Shown here: positions 44,459 to 53,434 of the stretch, one piece after another
Numbering within the stretch: the stretch's first letter is position 1
Layout of the letters: the number at the start of each line of letters is the position of its first letter
Assembly: GCA_963773635.1 (NCBI GenBank)
Contig: CAVZBW010000001.1
Span: 62,001-126,000, forward strand
Length of the DNA stretch: 64,000 nt
Source of the DNA: CAVZBW01 sp963773635
GTDB taxonomy: Bacteria; Actinomycetota; Acidimicrobiia; Acidimicrobiales; RAAP-2
Direction: 5' to 3'
Made by a program: the position numbers and the translations under genes
The notes under the pieces: model-generated
What the model was told of the DNA's origin: nothing
The model's database searches: none
Seen by the model: the letters and a program-made list of their open reading frames with translations, nothing else

Positions 44459-45433
44459 TCAGCGCTCCGCGGTCAGCAGCTCCTTGGCCGCCCGCTCGAT
44501 GTCGGTCTGGTACTTGAGCAGGATGTGCAGGGTGTCGCGGGCGGTGGCCGCGTCGACCGACTCGATGCCGAGCACCACGAGCGTGCGCGCCCAGTCGAGT
44601 GTCTCGGACACTGAGGGCGGCTTGCGGAGCTCGAGCGTCCGGAGGGAGCGGACGATCCGCGCCACCTGCTCCGCCAGCTCGCCGTCGACCCCGGGGACCC
44701 GGGCCCGGATGATGTCGCGCTCGCGTTCGAGGTCGGGATAGTCGAGGTGGAGGTAGAGACACCGGCGCTTGAGCGCCTCGGACAGCTCCCGGGTGTTGTT
44801 CGAGGTGAGGAAGACCATCGGCACACGAGCCGCTCGCACCGTGCCGAGCTCGGGGATCGAGACCTGGTACTCGGAGAGGATCTCGAGCATGAGGGCCTCG
44901 GTCTCGAGCTCCACCCGGTCCACCTCGTCGATGAGCAGCACCACCGGCTCCTCGGCGCGGATGGCTTCGAGCAGCGGCCGCGTGAGGAGGAACTCCTCGG
45001 AGAAGATGTCCTCCTCCAGCGATTCCCACGTGGTGGTCGACGAGGGCTCCGTGCGCGAGGCGACGTCGAGATCCGCGACGACCTGGCTGGCCTGGATCCT
45101 GAGCAGCTGCTTGCGGTAGTTCCACTCGTAGAGCGCCTTGGACTCGTCCAGGCCCTCGTAGCACTGCAACCGGATGAGGCGGCTACCCGTGAGACGAGCC
45201 ACCGACTTCGCGAGCTCCGTCTTCCCGGTCCCGGCGGGGCCCTCGACGAGCACCGGCTTGGCCAACCGGTCGGCAAGGTACACGACGCCGGCGATGCCCT
45301 CGTCGGCCAGGTAGTCGACGCCGGCCAATCCCTGCCGCACGTCCCCCACCGAGGGGAACCGGGGTGGGCCGGTGTCGGGAAGACCGAGGTCCCTGGATGC
45401 CTCCCCTGCCGCCTCCCGCTCCTGCGTCGTCAC
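44459..45433 (-). CDS. MoxR-family AAA+ ATPase
   Basis: 324 residues. Walker A GPAGTGKTELAK, Walker B VVLLIDEVDR, sensor 1 FLTSNNTREL and the lid KPPSVSETLDWARTL are typical of the MoxR/CoxD group. GTG 45433 overlaps the proA stop (GTGA) and has AGGTGAGG upstream, so it is preferred over 45475. Chaperone partner of the VWA protein downstream is inferred from adjacency. Confidence 0.9.
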   Translation of the reverse strand: MTTQEREAAGEASRDLGLPDTGPPRFPSVGDVRQGLAGVDYLADEGIAGVVYLADRLAKPVLVEGPAGTGKTELAKSVARLTGSRLIRLQCYEGLDESKALYEWNYRKQLLRIQASQVVADLDVASRTEPSSTTTWESLEEDIFSEEFLLTRPLLEAIRAEEPVVLLIDEVDRVELETEALMLEILSEYQVSIPELGTVRAARVPMVFLTSNNTRELSEALKRRCLYLHLDYPDLERERDIIRARVPGVDGELAEQVARIVRSLRTLELRKPPSVSETLDWARTLVVLGIESVDAATARDTLHILLKYQTDIERAAKELLTAER

Positions 45434-46707
45434 GTCCTCACCTGCCCGTCCCCTCGCACCACCCATTTGACGCACGTGAGCTCCCGGAGGCCCATCGGGC
45501 CGCGCGCGTGGAGCTTCTGTGTGGAGATCCCGACCTCTGCACCCAGGCCGAGCTCACCGCCATCGACGAAGCGGGTCGACGCGTTGACCACCACCGCCGC
45601 CGCATCCACCTCCTGCACGAAGCGCTCGGCCGACCGGAGGTCGGTCGTCACGATGGCCTCCGAGTGTCCGCTGCCGCGCCGGGCGATGTGGGCGATCGCC
45701 GCGTCGAGGTCGTCCACGACCGCGACGCTCATCTTCAAGGCCAGGTACTCGGTGCTGTATGCCTCGTCGTCGGCCACGCCCATGCCCGGCACGAGCGCTC
45801 GGGCCCGATCATCGCCGACCAGCTCCACCCCCCCGAGCGCGGCGGCCAGACGCGGGAGGGCCACCGCCGCTACGTCGCGATGCACGAGGAGGGATTCGGC
45901 GGCGTTGCACACGCCGGGCCTCTGGGTCTTCGCGTTGACGACGATGTCGGTCGCCACCTCGAGGTCGGCGTGGGCGTCGACGTACACGTGGCAGTTACCG
46001 TCGCCGTCCAGGACGTAGGGCACGGTGGCCTGCTCCACCAGGGTCCGGATGAGGGAAGGACCCCCGCGGGGCACCAGGCAGTCGATGAGGCCGCGCAGAC
46101 GCATGAATTCGACCACCGTCTCGCGCCGGGTGTCCTCGACGAGGAGGACCGCATCCTCGGGCAGACCGACCTTGGCCAGCGACCGTCGCAAGACCGAGAC
46201 GACCGCACGGTTGGACTCGAGCGCCGAGGACGAGCCCCGGAGAAAGGCGGCGTTGCCCGCACGCAGGCAGAGCGCGGCGGCATCGCTCGTGACGTTGGGT
46301 CGGTTCTCGTAGATGATGCCGACGACGCCGAGCGGCACTCTGATCCGCTCCACGCGCAGCCCGTTGGGCCGCACCCAACCGTCCACCACCTCCCCCACCG
46401 GGTCCGGCAGGCCGGCCACGTCCCGCAGGGAGTCCGCCATCTCCCCGAGGCGACCCTCGGTCAGCCGGAGTCGGTCGATCGCGGTCGCTCCCAAGCCGTC
46501 GCGCTCGGCACCCTCGAGGTCTCGACGGTTCGCCGCCAGGACCTCGTGGGCGCTCGCCTCGAGCTCGTCCGCCGCGACGAGCAGGGCGTCGTGGCGCAGG
46601 TGCGGCGGGCACTTGCGAAGCCGGGTTGCCGCGTCGCGCACTCGCCGGCCCAGCTGTTGAAGGGGCTGTACGGAAGGGGCTGAGGCCGTCGGGGGTGCTG
46701 GGGCCAT
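45430..46707 (-). CDS. proA: glutamate-5-semialdehyde dehydrogenase (gamma-glutamyl phosphate reductase)
   Basis: Second enzyme of proline synthesis, 425 residues. RVPLGVVGIIYENRPNVTSDAA, LCLRAGNAAFLRG, LVPRGGPSLI and the catalytic-cysteine motif QRPGVCNAAESLLVH are all present. ATG 46707 follows a TACGCT box by 6 bases, so it has its own leaderless promoter even though proB ends only 21 bases upstream. Confidence 0.97.
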   Translation of the reverse strand: MAPAPPTASAPSVQPLQQLGRRVRDAATRLRKCPPHLRHDALLVAADELEASAHEVLAANRRDLEGAERDGLGATAIDRLRLTEGRLGEMADSLRDVAGLPDPVGEVVDGWVRPNGLRVERIRVPLGVVGIIYENRPNVTSDAAALCLRAGNAAFLRGSSSALESNRAVVSVLRRSLAKVGLPEDAVLLVEDTRRETVVEFMRLRGLIDCLVPRGGPSLIRTLVEQATVPYVLDGDGNCHVYVDAHADLEVATDIVVNAKTQRPGVCNAAESLLVHRDVAAVALPRLAAALGGVELVGDDRARALVPGMGVADDEAYSTEYLALKMSVAVVDDLDAAIAHIARRGSGHSEAIVTTDLRSAERFVQEVDAAAVVVNASTRFVDGGELGLGAEVGISTQKLHARGPMGLRELTCVKWVVRGDGQVRT

Positions 46708-46713
46708 CGGGAC

Positions 46714-46719
46714 AGCGTA
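46714..46719 (-). promoter_or_regulatory. -10 box of proA (leaderless)
   Basis: TACGCT ends 6 bases before ATG 46707, overlapping the short proB-proA gap. Confidence 0.4.
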
Positions 46720-46728
46720 GTGCCCGGA

Positions 46729-47832
46729 TCAGTCCAGCAGCACCAGGTCGTCGCGGTGGACGACCTCGTTCGCCAGCTCGTCGGGCAGCTCGTCGCGTCG
46801 CCTGCCGAGCCAGCGGGGAGCGTCCGTCGAGCCGTAACGCACGAGGCCCTTGGCGAACACCTGCCCCTCTGGCCCCTCGATCTCCACTGCGTCCCCCGAG
46901 AGGAAGGTGCCCGTGGCCCGCACCACACCCGCCGGCAACAGCGATCGACCCGACTGCTCCAGAGCCCGTCGGGCGCCGGCGTCGACCACCAGTGTCCCCG
47001 ACGAGGCTCGAGCAAAGGCGATCCACAACTTGCGGGCGGGCAGGCGGCGGGATCGGGGGCGGGGGCGGAACACCGTGCCAACCCCCCGGGATCCCGCCAG
47101 GGCCCCGGCGAGCACCCCCGGGCGAGCGGCGTCGGCGATCACCGTCCTCACCCCCGACCAGGTGGCGATCTTGGCGGCGGCCAATTTGGACGCCATGCCC
47201 CCACTGCCCACGCCGGAGCCGGGACCGCCCGCCAACGCCTCCAGCTGGTGGTCGATCTCGACCACCTCTTCGATCAACGATGCCTGCGCGGCCCGGCGCG
47301 GGTCGGCGGTGAGGAGGCCTGCGGCGTCCGTGAGCAAGACCAGGAGCCGGGCGTCGACCAGGTGGGCGACGAGGGCCGCCAGCCGGTCGTTGTCGCCGAA
47401 GCGGATCTCCTCGTCGGCCACCGCGTCGTTCTCGTTGACCACGGGCACCACGCCGAGCGCCGCCAGGTGCGACAGGGTTCCACGGGCATGGAGGTACTGC
47501 TGGCGATGCATCAGGTCGGCTGGCGTGAGCAGCACCTGGCCGGCAGCCAGACCGTGCGCGGCCAACCCCTGCCCCCAGCAGTGCATCAGCTTGGGTTGGC
47601 CGATGGCCGACACGGCCTGCAGCTGTGCAGGCTCCCCGACGGGCGGCCCGTCGCGTCCGAGCGCGGCCCAGCCGGTGGCGATGGCTCCGGAGGAGACCAC
47701 GACCACCGTCTCCCCCCCGGCGTGCAGCCGCGCGATCTCGCCGCACAGACGGCCCATCACCGCTGCGTCCACCTCTCCACCCGGCCTGGTCACCGAGGAC
47801 GATCCGATCTTCACCACGATGGGGCGCGTCAT
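46729..47832 (-). CDS. proB: glutamate 5-kinase
   Basis: First enzyme of proline synthesis, 367 residues. Amino-acid-kinase domain (VVKIGSSSVTRPGGE, VVVVSSGAIATGWAALG, NENDAVADEEIRFGDND, GMASKLAAAKIA) and a C-terminal PUA domain (GTLVVDAGARRALEQ onward). ATG 47832 overlaps the obg stop (ATGA), fixing the start within a longer open frame. Confidence 0.97.
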   Translation of the reverse strand: MTRPIVVKIGSSSVTRPGGEVDAAVMGRLCGEIARLHAGGETVVVVSSGAIATGWAALGRDGPPVGEPAQLQAVSAIGQPKLMHCWGQGLAAHGLAAGQVLLTPADLMHRQQYLHARGTLSHLAALGVVPVVNENDAVADEEIRFGDNDRLAALVAHLVDARLLVLLTDAAGLLTADPRRAAQASLIEEVVEIDHQLEALAGGPGSGVGSGGMASKLAAAKIATWSGVRTVIADAARPGVLAGALAGSRGVGTVFRPRPRSRRLPARKLWIAFARASSGTLVVDAGARRALEQSGRSLLPAGVVRATGTFLSGDAVEIEGPEGQVFAKGLVRYGSTDAPRWLGRRRDELPDELANEVVHRDDLVLLD

Positions 47833-49136
47833 GCCTCGCGCTCCCAGGTGAAGCTCGCCACCCCGATCTGCACCTCGTCGCCGTCGCGCACGCCGGCCCG
47901 GTTGAGCGCGCGGTCGACGCCGAGCCTCCGCAGGCGTCGGATCGCCTCCTCGAGCGCACCCTCCTCGGTGAGGTCGTGGAAGGCCACCGCCCGCTCTGCG
48001 GTCCGCCCGTGCACGACCCAGCGGCCCGGGCCGCTCCGCTCCACGGTCACCCCCTCCCCGAGAGGGCGGTGGACCACGACCTCGGCGTGGGCGACGCCGG
48101 CCCGCTCCCTGCGAGCGGCCGCCACCAGGTCCGCAAGCCGGTGCACCATGTCGCTCAGGCCCTCGCCCGTCGCGGCGGAGACCCTCATGTCCATCTCGGG
48201 CAGGTCCGTCTCGGGCATGTCCGGATCGAGCGGCTCGTCTCCGGGCCCCGGAGCGGCATCGGCCTTGGAGCCGACCACCAGTCGGGGGCGCTCCAGCAGC
48301 TCGGGTCGGTACTGGCCGAGCTCGCGCAGCAGCACCTCGAGCTGGCGACGAGCGGAGAGCCCGTCCATCGGCACGAGATCGAGCAGGATCAGCAGCACGC
48401 GGGCCCGCTCCACGTGGCGGAGAAACTGGTGGCCGAGCCCACGACCGAGCGCGGCCCCCTCGACGAGCCCGGGGATGTCGGCCACCACCATGTCGGGCTC
48501 CTCGTCGGAGGCGTTGCGCCGCGCCCCCAGACGCACCACCCCGAGGTGAGGCTCGAGGGTCGTAAAGGGGTAGTCGGCGATCTTGGGCTTGGCGGCGGAG
48601 ATCGTGGAGATGAGGGTCGACTTCCCGGCGTTGGGCATGCCCACGATGGCCACGTCCGCAACGAGCTTCAGCTCGAGGTCCAGCCAGCGCTCCTCGCCCC
48701 GCTCCCCCTGCTCGGCGAAGGCGGGTGCCCTGCGTCGGTTGCTGAGGAAGTGCGCGTTGCCGTGGCCCCCTCGCCCCCCGGACGCGGCGAGCCACCGTTG
48801 CGACGGGGCGGATAGGTCGGCGAGCACCGTCCCTTCCAGGTCGCGCACGACCGTCCCCACCGGCACGGGTACCTCCAGATCGCCGCCCCGCGCCCCGCGT
48901 CGCCGCTTGCCACCCCCGTGGCCGCCGTCGCCGGCACGCCGGTGGGGATGGTCGCGGAAGGCGAGCAGCGAGGCCTGGTTGACCGTGGTGACGAGCCACA
49001 CGTCCCCGCCGTGCCCCCCGTCCCCGCCGTCGGGGCCGCCCTTGCTCACATGAGCTTCGCGGCGGAACGCCACGGCTCCCGCACCGCCATCGCCGGCGCG
49101 GGCGTGGAGCTGTGCCTGGTCGACGAATCCCGACAT
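47829..49136 (-). CDS. obg: Obg-family GTPase
   Basis: 435-residue ribosome-assembly and stress GTPase. Glycine-rich Obg fold (GGPDGGDGGHGGDVWL), G domain (IVGMPNAGKSTLIS, DIPGLVEGA, VVGSKAD) and a C-terminal OCT domain. ATG 49136 has a TAGCAT box 8 bases upstream. It usually follows rplU-rpmA; here those genes lie about 8 kb away. Confidence 0.97.
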   Translation of the reverse strand: MSGFVDQAQLHARAGDGGAGAVAFRREAHVSKGGPDGGDGGHGGDVWLVTTVNQASLLAFRDHPHRRAGDGGHGGGKRRRGARGGDLEVPVPVGTVVRDLEGTVLADLSAPSQRWLAASGGRGGHGNAHFLSNRRRAPAFAEQGERGEERWLDLELKLVADVAIVGMPNAGKSTLISTISAAKPKIADYPFTTLEPHLGVVRLGARRNASDEEPDMVVADIPGLVEGAALGRGLGHQFLRHVERARVLLILLDLVPMDGLSARRQLEVLLRELGQYRPELLERPRLVVGSKADAAPGPGDEPLDPDMPETDLPEMDMRVSAATGEGLSDMVHRLADLVAAARRERAGVAHAEVVVHRPLGEGVTVERSGPGRWVVHGRTAERAVAFHDLTEEGALEEAIRRLRRLGVDRALNRAGVRDGDEVQIGVASFTWEREA

Positions 49137-49144
49137 GACAGGGG

Positions 49145-49150
49145 ATGCTA
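49145..49150 (-). promoter_or_regulatory. -10 box of obg-proB (leaderless)
   Basis: TAGCAT ends 8 bases before ATG 49136. Confidence 0.4.
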
Positions 49151-49167
49151 CGAGCAGGTCCGGTCTT

Positions 49168-50574
49168 CTACGCGAACGGACCTGCTGCGTCGTTGGACTC
49201 CCGGATCCTCTGAGCCCTCTCGCGGACCTCCCGACGAGCTCGCCGCCGGTCCACCGTGGTGCAGGTACCCCCGGTGACGAGCTGTCGGCCTCCGACCCAG
49301 ACGTCGGTCACGAGGGCCCGGTCGCCCGCCCAGACCACGTGCGCCACCAGCTCCTCGTCGGTGATGCCCGGGACCATCCGTGGGTCGTCCGTCTCGAGCC
49401 GGATGAAGTCGGCCAGCCTCCCGGCCTCGAGCGAACCGATCTCGAGGCCGAGCGCGTCCGCTCCGCCCCGAGTGGCCAGGTGCAGCGCGTCCTCCGTGCT
49501 CACGGCGCCGGCATCTCCGCTGGTGGCCCGGGCAAACAGGGGCGCCAGGCGGAGCTCCTGCCACAGGTCGAGGTCGTCGTTGGAGGCGGGCCCGTCGGTG
49601 CCCAGGCCGACCGCCAGGCCGGCGGAGAGCATGTCGCGCAGGCGGGCCACGCCGCTCGCCAACTTGCCATTGGAGCCGGGGCAGTGCGCCACGGCAACCC
49701 CGTGGCGCCGGTAGCGCTCGAGGTCCGTGTCGTCGAGCCAGACCGAGTGGGCCGCCAGGCAGCGGGCCTGAAACACCCCGAGGCGTTCGAGCAGCTCTGG
49801 GACGCCGCAGCCGTGAGCCTCGGTGACCGTCTTCACCTCTTGTCGGTTCTCGGCCACGTGGACGTGCACGAGGGCGTCGACCTCGAGCGCGGCAGTCGCG
49901 GTCGCAGTGAGGCCGGCCGGGGAGAGCGCGTAGGCCGAGTGGGGCCCGAAGCCGATCGAGATCCTCCCCTCGAGGCCGTCGGCGGCCGAATGGAGGTCCT
50001 GGGCACGATCGAGGAACGATTGCCAACCCCCGTCGCGGTCGACCACCCCGAAGATGCCCGGGGTCGCCACGCAGCGGATCCCGGCATCGACCGCAGCGTC
50101 CACCAGGGCACGGTCCAACAGGTACATCTCGCAGCTGGTGGTGACGCCTCCGGTCAGGAGCTCGTCGCACCCGAGGGTCATCCCCCAGTAGACGTCGTCG
50201 GGCCGCAGATGCGCCTCCCGCGGCCAGATGGCCTCTTCCAGCCATCGTTGCAGTGGGAGGCCGTCGCCGGCACTGCGTAGCAGCGTCATCGGGCTGTGCG
50301 CGTGCGTGTTGACCAGGCCGGGCATCACGATGCCGCCCAGCCACCTCACGGCGGCACCCGTGGGCGGCTCCCGCCCCTCGGGAGGCCCCACCCAGGTGAT
50401 GCGGTCGCCGTCGACGTCGAGCGCCCCGGGTCGCAGGACCCGCCGCTGCGCATCCATCGTGATGACGGTGTCCCCGAGGTAGCGCACCGCCCCGGCATCC
50501 GCCGAGACCTCCTTGCCCGAGGCGAGCGGGTGACCCGAGGGCATGCCAAGCCCCTCCGGGCCGCCGTCAGCCAC
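49168..50574 (-). CDS. MtaD/SsnA-type amidohydrolase (nucleoside-type deaminase)
   Basis: 468 residues of the metal-dependent hydrolase superfamily. PGLVNTHAHSPMTLLR carries the HxH metal pair; HVHVAENRQEV supplies the next histidines and VGLGTDGPASNDDLDLW the final aspartate. Closest in pattern to 5-methylthioadenosine/S-adenosylhomocysteine deaminases, though related enzymes act on other aminopurines. Its start overlaps the end of the amine oxidase gene by 8 bases; a purine nucleoside phosphorylase gene lies just beyond. Substrate not certain. Confidence 0.88.
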   Translation of the reverse strand: MADGGPEGLGMPSGHPLASGKEVSADAGAVRYLGDTVITMDAQRRVLRPGALDVDGDRITWVGPPEGREPPTGAAVRWLGGIVMPGLVNTHAHSPMTLLRSAGDGLPLQRWLEEAIWPREAHLRPDDVYWGMTLGCDELLTGGVTTSCEMYLLDRALVDAAVDAGIRCVATPGIFGVVDRDGGWQSFLDRAQDLHSAADGLEGRISIGFGPHSAYALSPAGLTATATAALEVDALVHVHVAENRQEVKTVTEAHGCGVPELLERLGVFQARCLAAHSVWLDDTDLERYRRHGVAVAHCPGSNGKLASGVARLRDMLSAGLAVGLGTDGPASNDDLDLWQELRLAPLFARATSGDAGAVSTEDALHLATRGGADALGLEIGSLEAGRLADFIRLETDDPRMVPGITDEELVAHVVWAGDRALVTDVWVGGRQLVTGGTCTTVDRRRARREVRERAQRIRESNDAAGPFA

Positions 50575-52495
50575 CGCCGTCGGCGGCCTCGTCGTGGCAC
50601 GGCGCGGGGCTCGGCGGCAGGTCCAGGGCGGGGTTGCGCTCGAAGAATCCGACCGGAAGGAGGTGGAATCCGGTGTACTCGACCGGCATGACGGGCCAGT
50701 CCTCCGGGCGGGGGATGTGGGTGACCCCGAAGCTGTGCCAGAGCACCAGGTCCCGGTCGACGACGGGGCGGTCCTGGGCCGTCCACCGCGGCAGTCCGTC
50801 GCCGCCGCGGTGCTGGTTGGGGTATTCGCCTGCGGCGCGTCGCTCTTCGGGGTCGAACGGCGTCACCCAGAGGTTGCTCGTGGCGAAGGCGGCCCGCCGG
50901 CCCACGCTCGAGCCCGGATCGGCCAGCAGCGTCGGGGTCGGACCCGGCACGAGCTTGTAGGCGACCGGCCCGCCCAGCCGGTTCCGAATCTTCGGATTGG
51001 TGATGCGCCAATGGCGGCTCCGGCCGGGATCGACCTTCCGGCGGGCCTCGGACTCCCGACAGAACACGGTCACCTCGGTTTCGAAGGCGTTGCCCCAGGG
51101 ATTGTCCTCGCCGGGAGGAAGGGGCACGCTGTCCACCTCCTCCACGGTGTTGTCGGCGCCGTCGACCTCGACGTCGAGACGGGCGCAAAAGAGGTGCTGG
51201 TGGTACGGGGCGGCGAGCCCCGGTGCCACGAGGCTGGCAAAGCGGCTCGTGTGACCCGGAGCGATGGCCATGGTGGACATGATCCCGGTCAGCTTCACCT
51301 CGAGCTGGACCGTGCCGTCGAGGTAGAAGTACCAGTAGAAGCCGTACTCGTAGTTGCCCACGGTGGCGATGAAGCTGACCACGAGCCGCCGGGATCGCCG
51401 GACCTCCTGGCGCCCCGAGTACATGTCGAGGTGCTTCCAGAGGATGCCGTAATCCTCCTCGTGGATGCAGATGGCGTTGGTCAGGGTGTAGGGACGTCCT
51501 CGCTCGTCCGTCAGCACGGCATCGAGGTAGCGGATCTCCCCCAGGCAGTCGCAGCCGAGCGTCAGCGAGTCGGCCATGCGCCCGAGTCCCCATTCGCCGA
51601 CGTCGAAGGCGCTCTTCCAGCTGTGCATCGGACCCGGCTCCCCGTAGGGGACGACCATCTCGCAGATCGAGGCCCGGTAGAGGATGGAGCGGAGACGGTC
51701 ACCGTCGCGGTAGCCCACCTGGTGGAGCACCAGGCCCTCGACGGGGTCCATCGACAGGCGCATCGACCAGCGCTGCCATTCGAGGAGGTTCCCCTCGACG
51801 CGGAAGCTCGGCCCTTCGGGCTGGCTGATCTCCAGGGGGCGGAGATCCGAGCGCAGGGGGCCGTTGTCCTCGGGGTAGTAGCTACCGGACTCCGGGGGGA
51901 CCGGGACGACGCCGGTGTCGATGACCTCGAGCACGACCCCGCGGCCGAGGTCGACGTAGCCGATCACTCCCTCGACCGGGCGGGCATACCCGTTGTCGTC
52001 GGGCGCTTCCCGGAGGTACGAGAGACACCTCGCGATGCGACGGTTCGTCTCGTGGTTGAGGCCGAAGTGCCCCGACGGCCAGGGATCGATCTGCACGAGG
52101 TCGAAGTCCTCGATGCCTCGCCGGCGCATGGCCTCCTGCCAGTGCGGATCCTCCTTGAGCACCGTGACGGCGCGTCCACACTCGGTGATCAGGAGGGCCG
52201 GCCGGCTCTCCTCTCTGTCGACCCGGCTGACGACGCGCCCCTCGGCGGGGGCCACGACCAGCTCCACCACCCGGGCCTCGGGGCCTTGCACCGCCACGAG
52301 GCGCACATGGCGCGGCACGGGATCCCCCGGTCGGTGCCGGCGAACCAGGTCCTTGGCGGGTTCCTCGAGGCCCACGTAGGCGAAGTGCGGTCGGTCGGCG
52401 AGGTCGCCCTGATCTCGAGCCACTTTGACGGCGGCTTCGATCTCCTCCGCGCTCAGGGAGGCCAGAGGGTGTTCGACGGTAGCGAGGCTCGGCAC
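50567..52495 (-). CDS. copper amine oxidase (primary-amine oxidase)
   Basis: 642 residues from GTG 52495. Oxidises primary amines to aldehydes with H2O2 and NH3. The catalytic aspartate is Asp298 (FDVGEW), the topaquinone precursor is Tyr382 in the conserved NYEY, and copper ligands are His432 and His434 (PYHQHLF) and His593 (THIPRPEDWP). These positions are at or within one residue of those known for the Arthrobacter globiformis enzyme, which supports the start. No signal peptide is evident, so it is probably cytoplasmic. GTG 52504 is an alternative start. A TATCGT box lies 7 bases upstream. Confidence 0.95.
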   Translation of the reverse strand: MPSLATVEHPLASLSAEEIEAAVKVARDQGDLADRPHFAYVGLEEPAKDLVRRHRPGDPVPRHVRLVAVQGPEARVVELVVAPAEGRVVSRVDREESRPALLITECGRAVTVLKEDPHWQEAMRRRGIEDFDLVQIDPWPSGHFGLNHETNRRIARCLSYLREAPDDNGYARPVEGVIGYVDLGRGVVLEVIDTGVVPVPPESGSYYPEDNGPLRSDLRPLEISQPEGPSFRVEGNLLEWQRWSMRLSMDPVEGLVLHQVGYRDGDRLRSILYRASICEMVVPYGEPGPMHSWKSAFDVGEWGLGRMADSLTLGCDCLGEIRYLDAVLTDERGRPYTLTNAICIHEEDYGILWKHLDMYSGRQEVRRSRRLVVSFIATVGNYEYGFYWYFYLDGTVQLEVKLTGIMSTMAIAPGHTSRFASLVAPGLAAPYHQHLFCARLDVEVDGADNTVEEVDSVPLPPGEDNPWGNAFETEVTVFCRESEARRKVDPGRSRHWRITNPKIRNRLGGPVAYKLVPGPTPTLLADPGSSVGRRAAFATSNLWVTPFDPEERRAAGEYPNQHRGGDGLPRWTAQDRPVVDRDLVLWHSFGVTHIPRPEDWPVMPVEYTGFHLLPVGFFERNPALDLPPSPAPCHDEAADGGG

Positions 52496-52502
52496 GCCAC
52501 GC

Positions 52503-52508
52503 ACGATA
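52503..52508 (-). promoter_or_regulatory. -10 box of the amine oxidase gene (leaderless)
   Basis: TATCGT ends 7 bases before GTG 52495. The 92-base divergent gap to the phosphorylase gene holds nothing else recognisable. Confidence 0.35.
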
Positions 52509-52587
52509 AGACATTCCAACCGCCAGGGGACGCGCCAGGGACGGACTGGTGGGTGGGTGCACGCGACCGCCGTGGGAGAGTGGTGCG

Positions 52588-53409
52588 GTGCCGGACTCCC
52601 CCTTGGAGCTCGCCGCCGAGGCGGCCACGGCCATCCGGCAACGGACCGAGCCGGGGCGGCTCGACGCGCTGGTCGTCCTCGGCACGGGGCTCGGGCCGGC
52701 CGCACAGCTCCTCGGGGCCGAGGGGCCTCCGCTGGACCTCCTCGAGCTCCCCGGGTTCTCGACACCGACCGGGCTCGGCCACGTGGCCCGGGCCTGGGTG
52801 GTCGAGGTGGCCGGCCACCGCGTGCTGGTCGTCGGCGGGCGGGTCCACCTCTACGAGGGCCGCTCACCCGACGAGGTGGTGCACCTCGTCCGTTCCGCCG
52901 TGCTGGCGGGCTGCACGACCGTGACGCTCACCGCTTCGGCCGGGGGCATCCACCCGGACTACGTCCCCGGCGAACTGGTGCTGATCGCCGACCATCTCAA
53001 CCTGACCGGACGCTCCCCCCTGAGCGGCCTACCGGCCGACCATCCCTCGGGCACGCCATTCGTCGACCTCACCGATGCCTGGTCGCCCGAGCTGCGCGGC
53101 GCCGCTCGGCGCGCCGACCCCTCGCTGCGGGAAGGCGTGTACGCCCAGCTGCCGGGGCCCCACCTCGAGTCCACGGCCGAGATCCGGATGCTGCGCACGC
53201 TCGGGGCCGATCTCGTCGGCATGTCGACGGTCCTCGAGGCGATCGCCGCCCGGCACCTCGGGGCGCGCGTCCTGGGCGTGGCGGTGGTGAGCAATCCGGC
53301 GGCGGGCCTCGGCGCCGGGCCGCTCACCGTCGAAGAGATCCGCGCCGGCGCCGGCGCGGCCGTGCCCCAGCTGGCCCGCCTCCTCCGCGCCACCTTGGCG
53401 AGCTCGTGA
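52588..53409 (+). CDS. punA: purine nucleoside phosphorylase (trimeric type)
   Basis: 273 residues; cleaves purine nucleosides with phosphate. VVLGTGLGPAAQLL (phosphate loop), GRVHLYEGRSPDEVVHLVR, TASAGGIHPDYVPGELVLIADHLNLTG and VGMSTVLEAIAARHLG match the family. GTG 52588 has GGGAGAG 8 bases upstream. Divergent from the amine oxidase-deaminase pair. Confidence 0.94.
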   Translation: MPDSPLELAAEAATAIRQRTEPGRLDALVVLGTGLGPAAQLLGAEGPPLDLLELPGFSTPTGLGHVARAWVVEVAGHRVLVVGGRVHLYEGRSPDEVVHLVRSAVLAGCTTVTLTASAGGIHPDYVPGELVLIADHLNLTGRSPLSGLPADHPSGTPFVDLTDAWSPELRGAARRADPSLREGVYAQLPGPHLESTAEIRMLRTLGADLVGMSTVLEAIAARHLGARVLGVAVVSNPAAGLGAGPLTVEEIRAGAGAAVPQLARLLRATLASS

Positions 53410-53434
53410 CCAACGACGGCAGGCCGTCCCCGCC

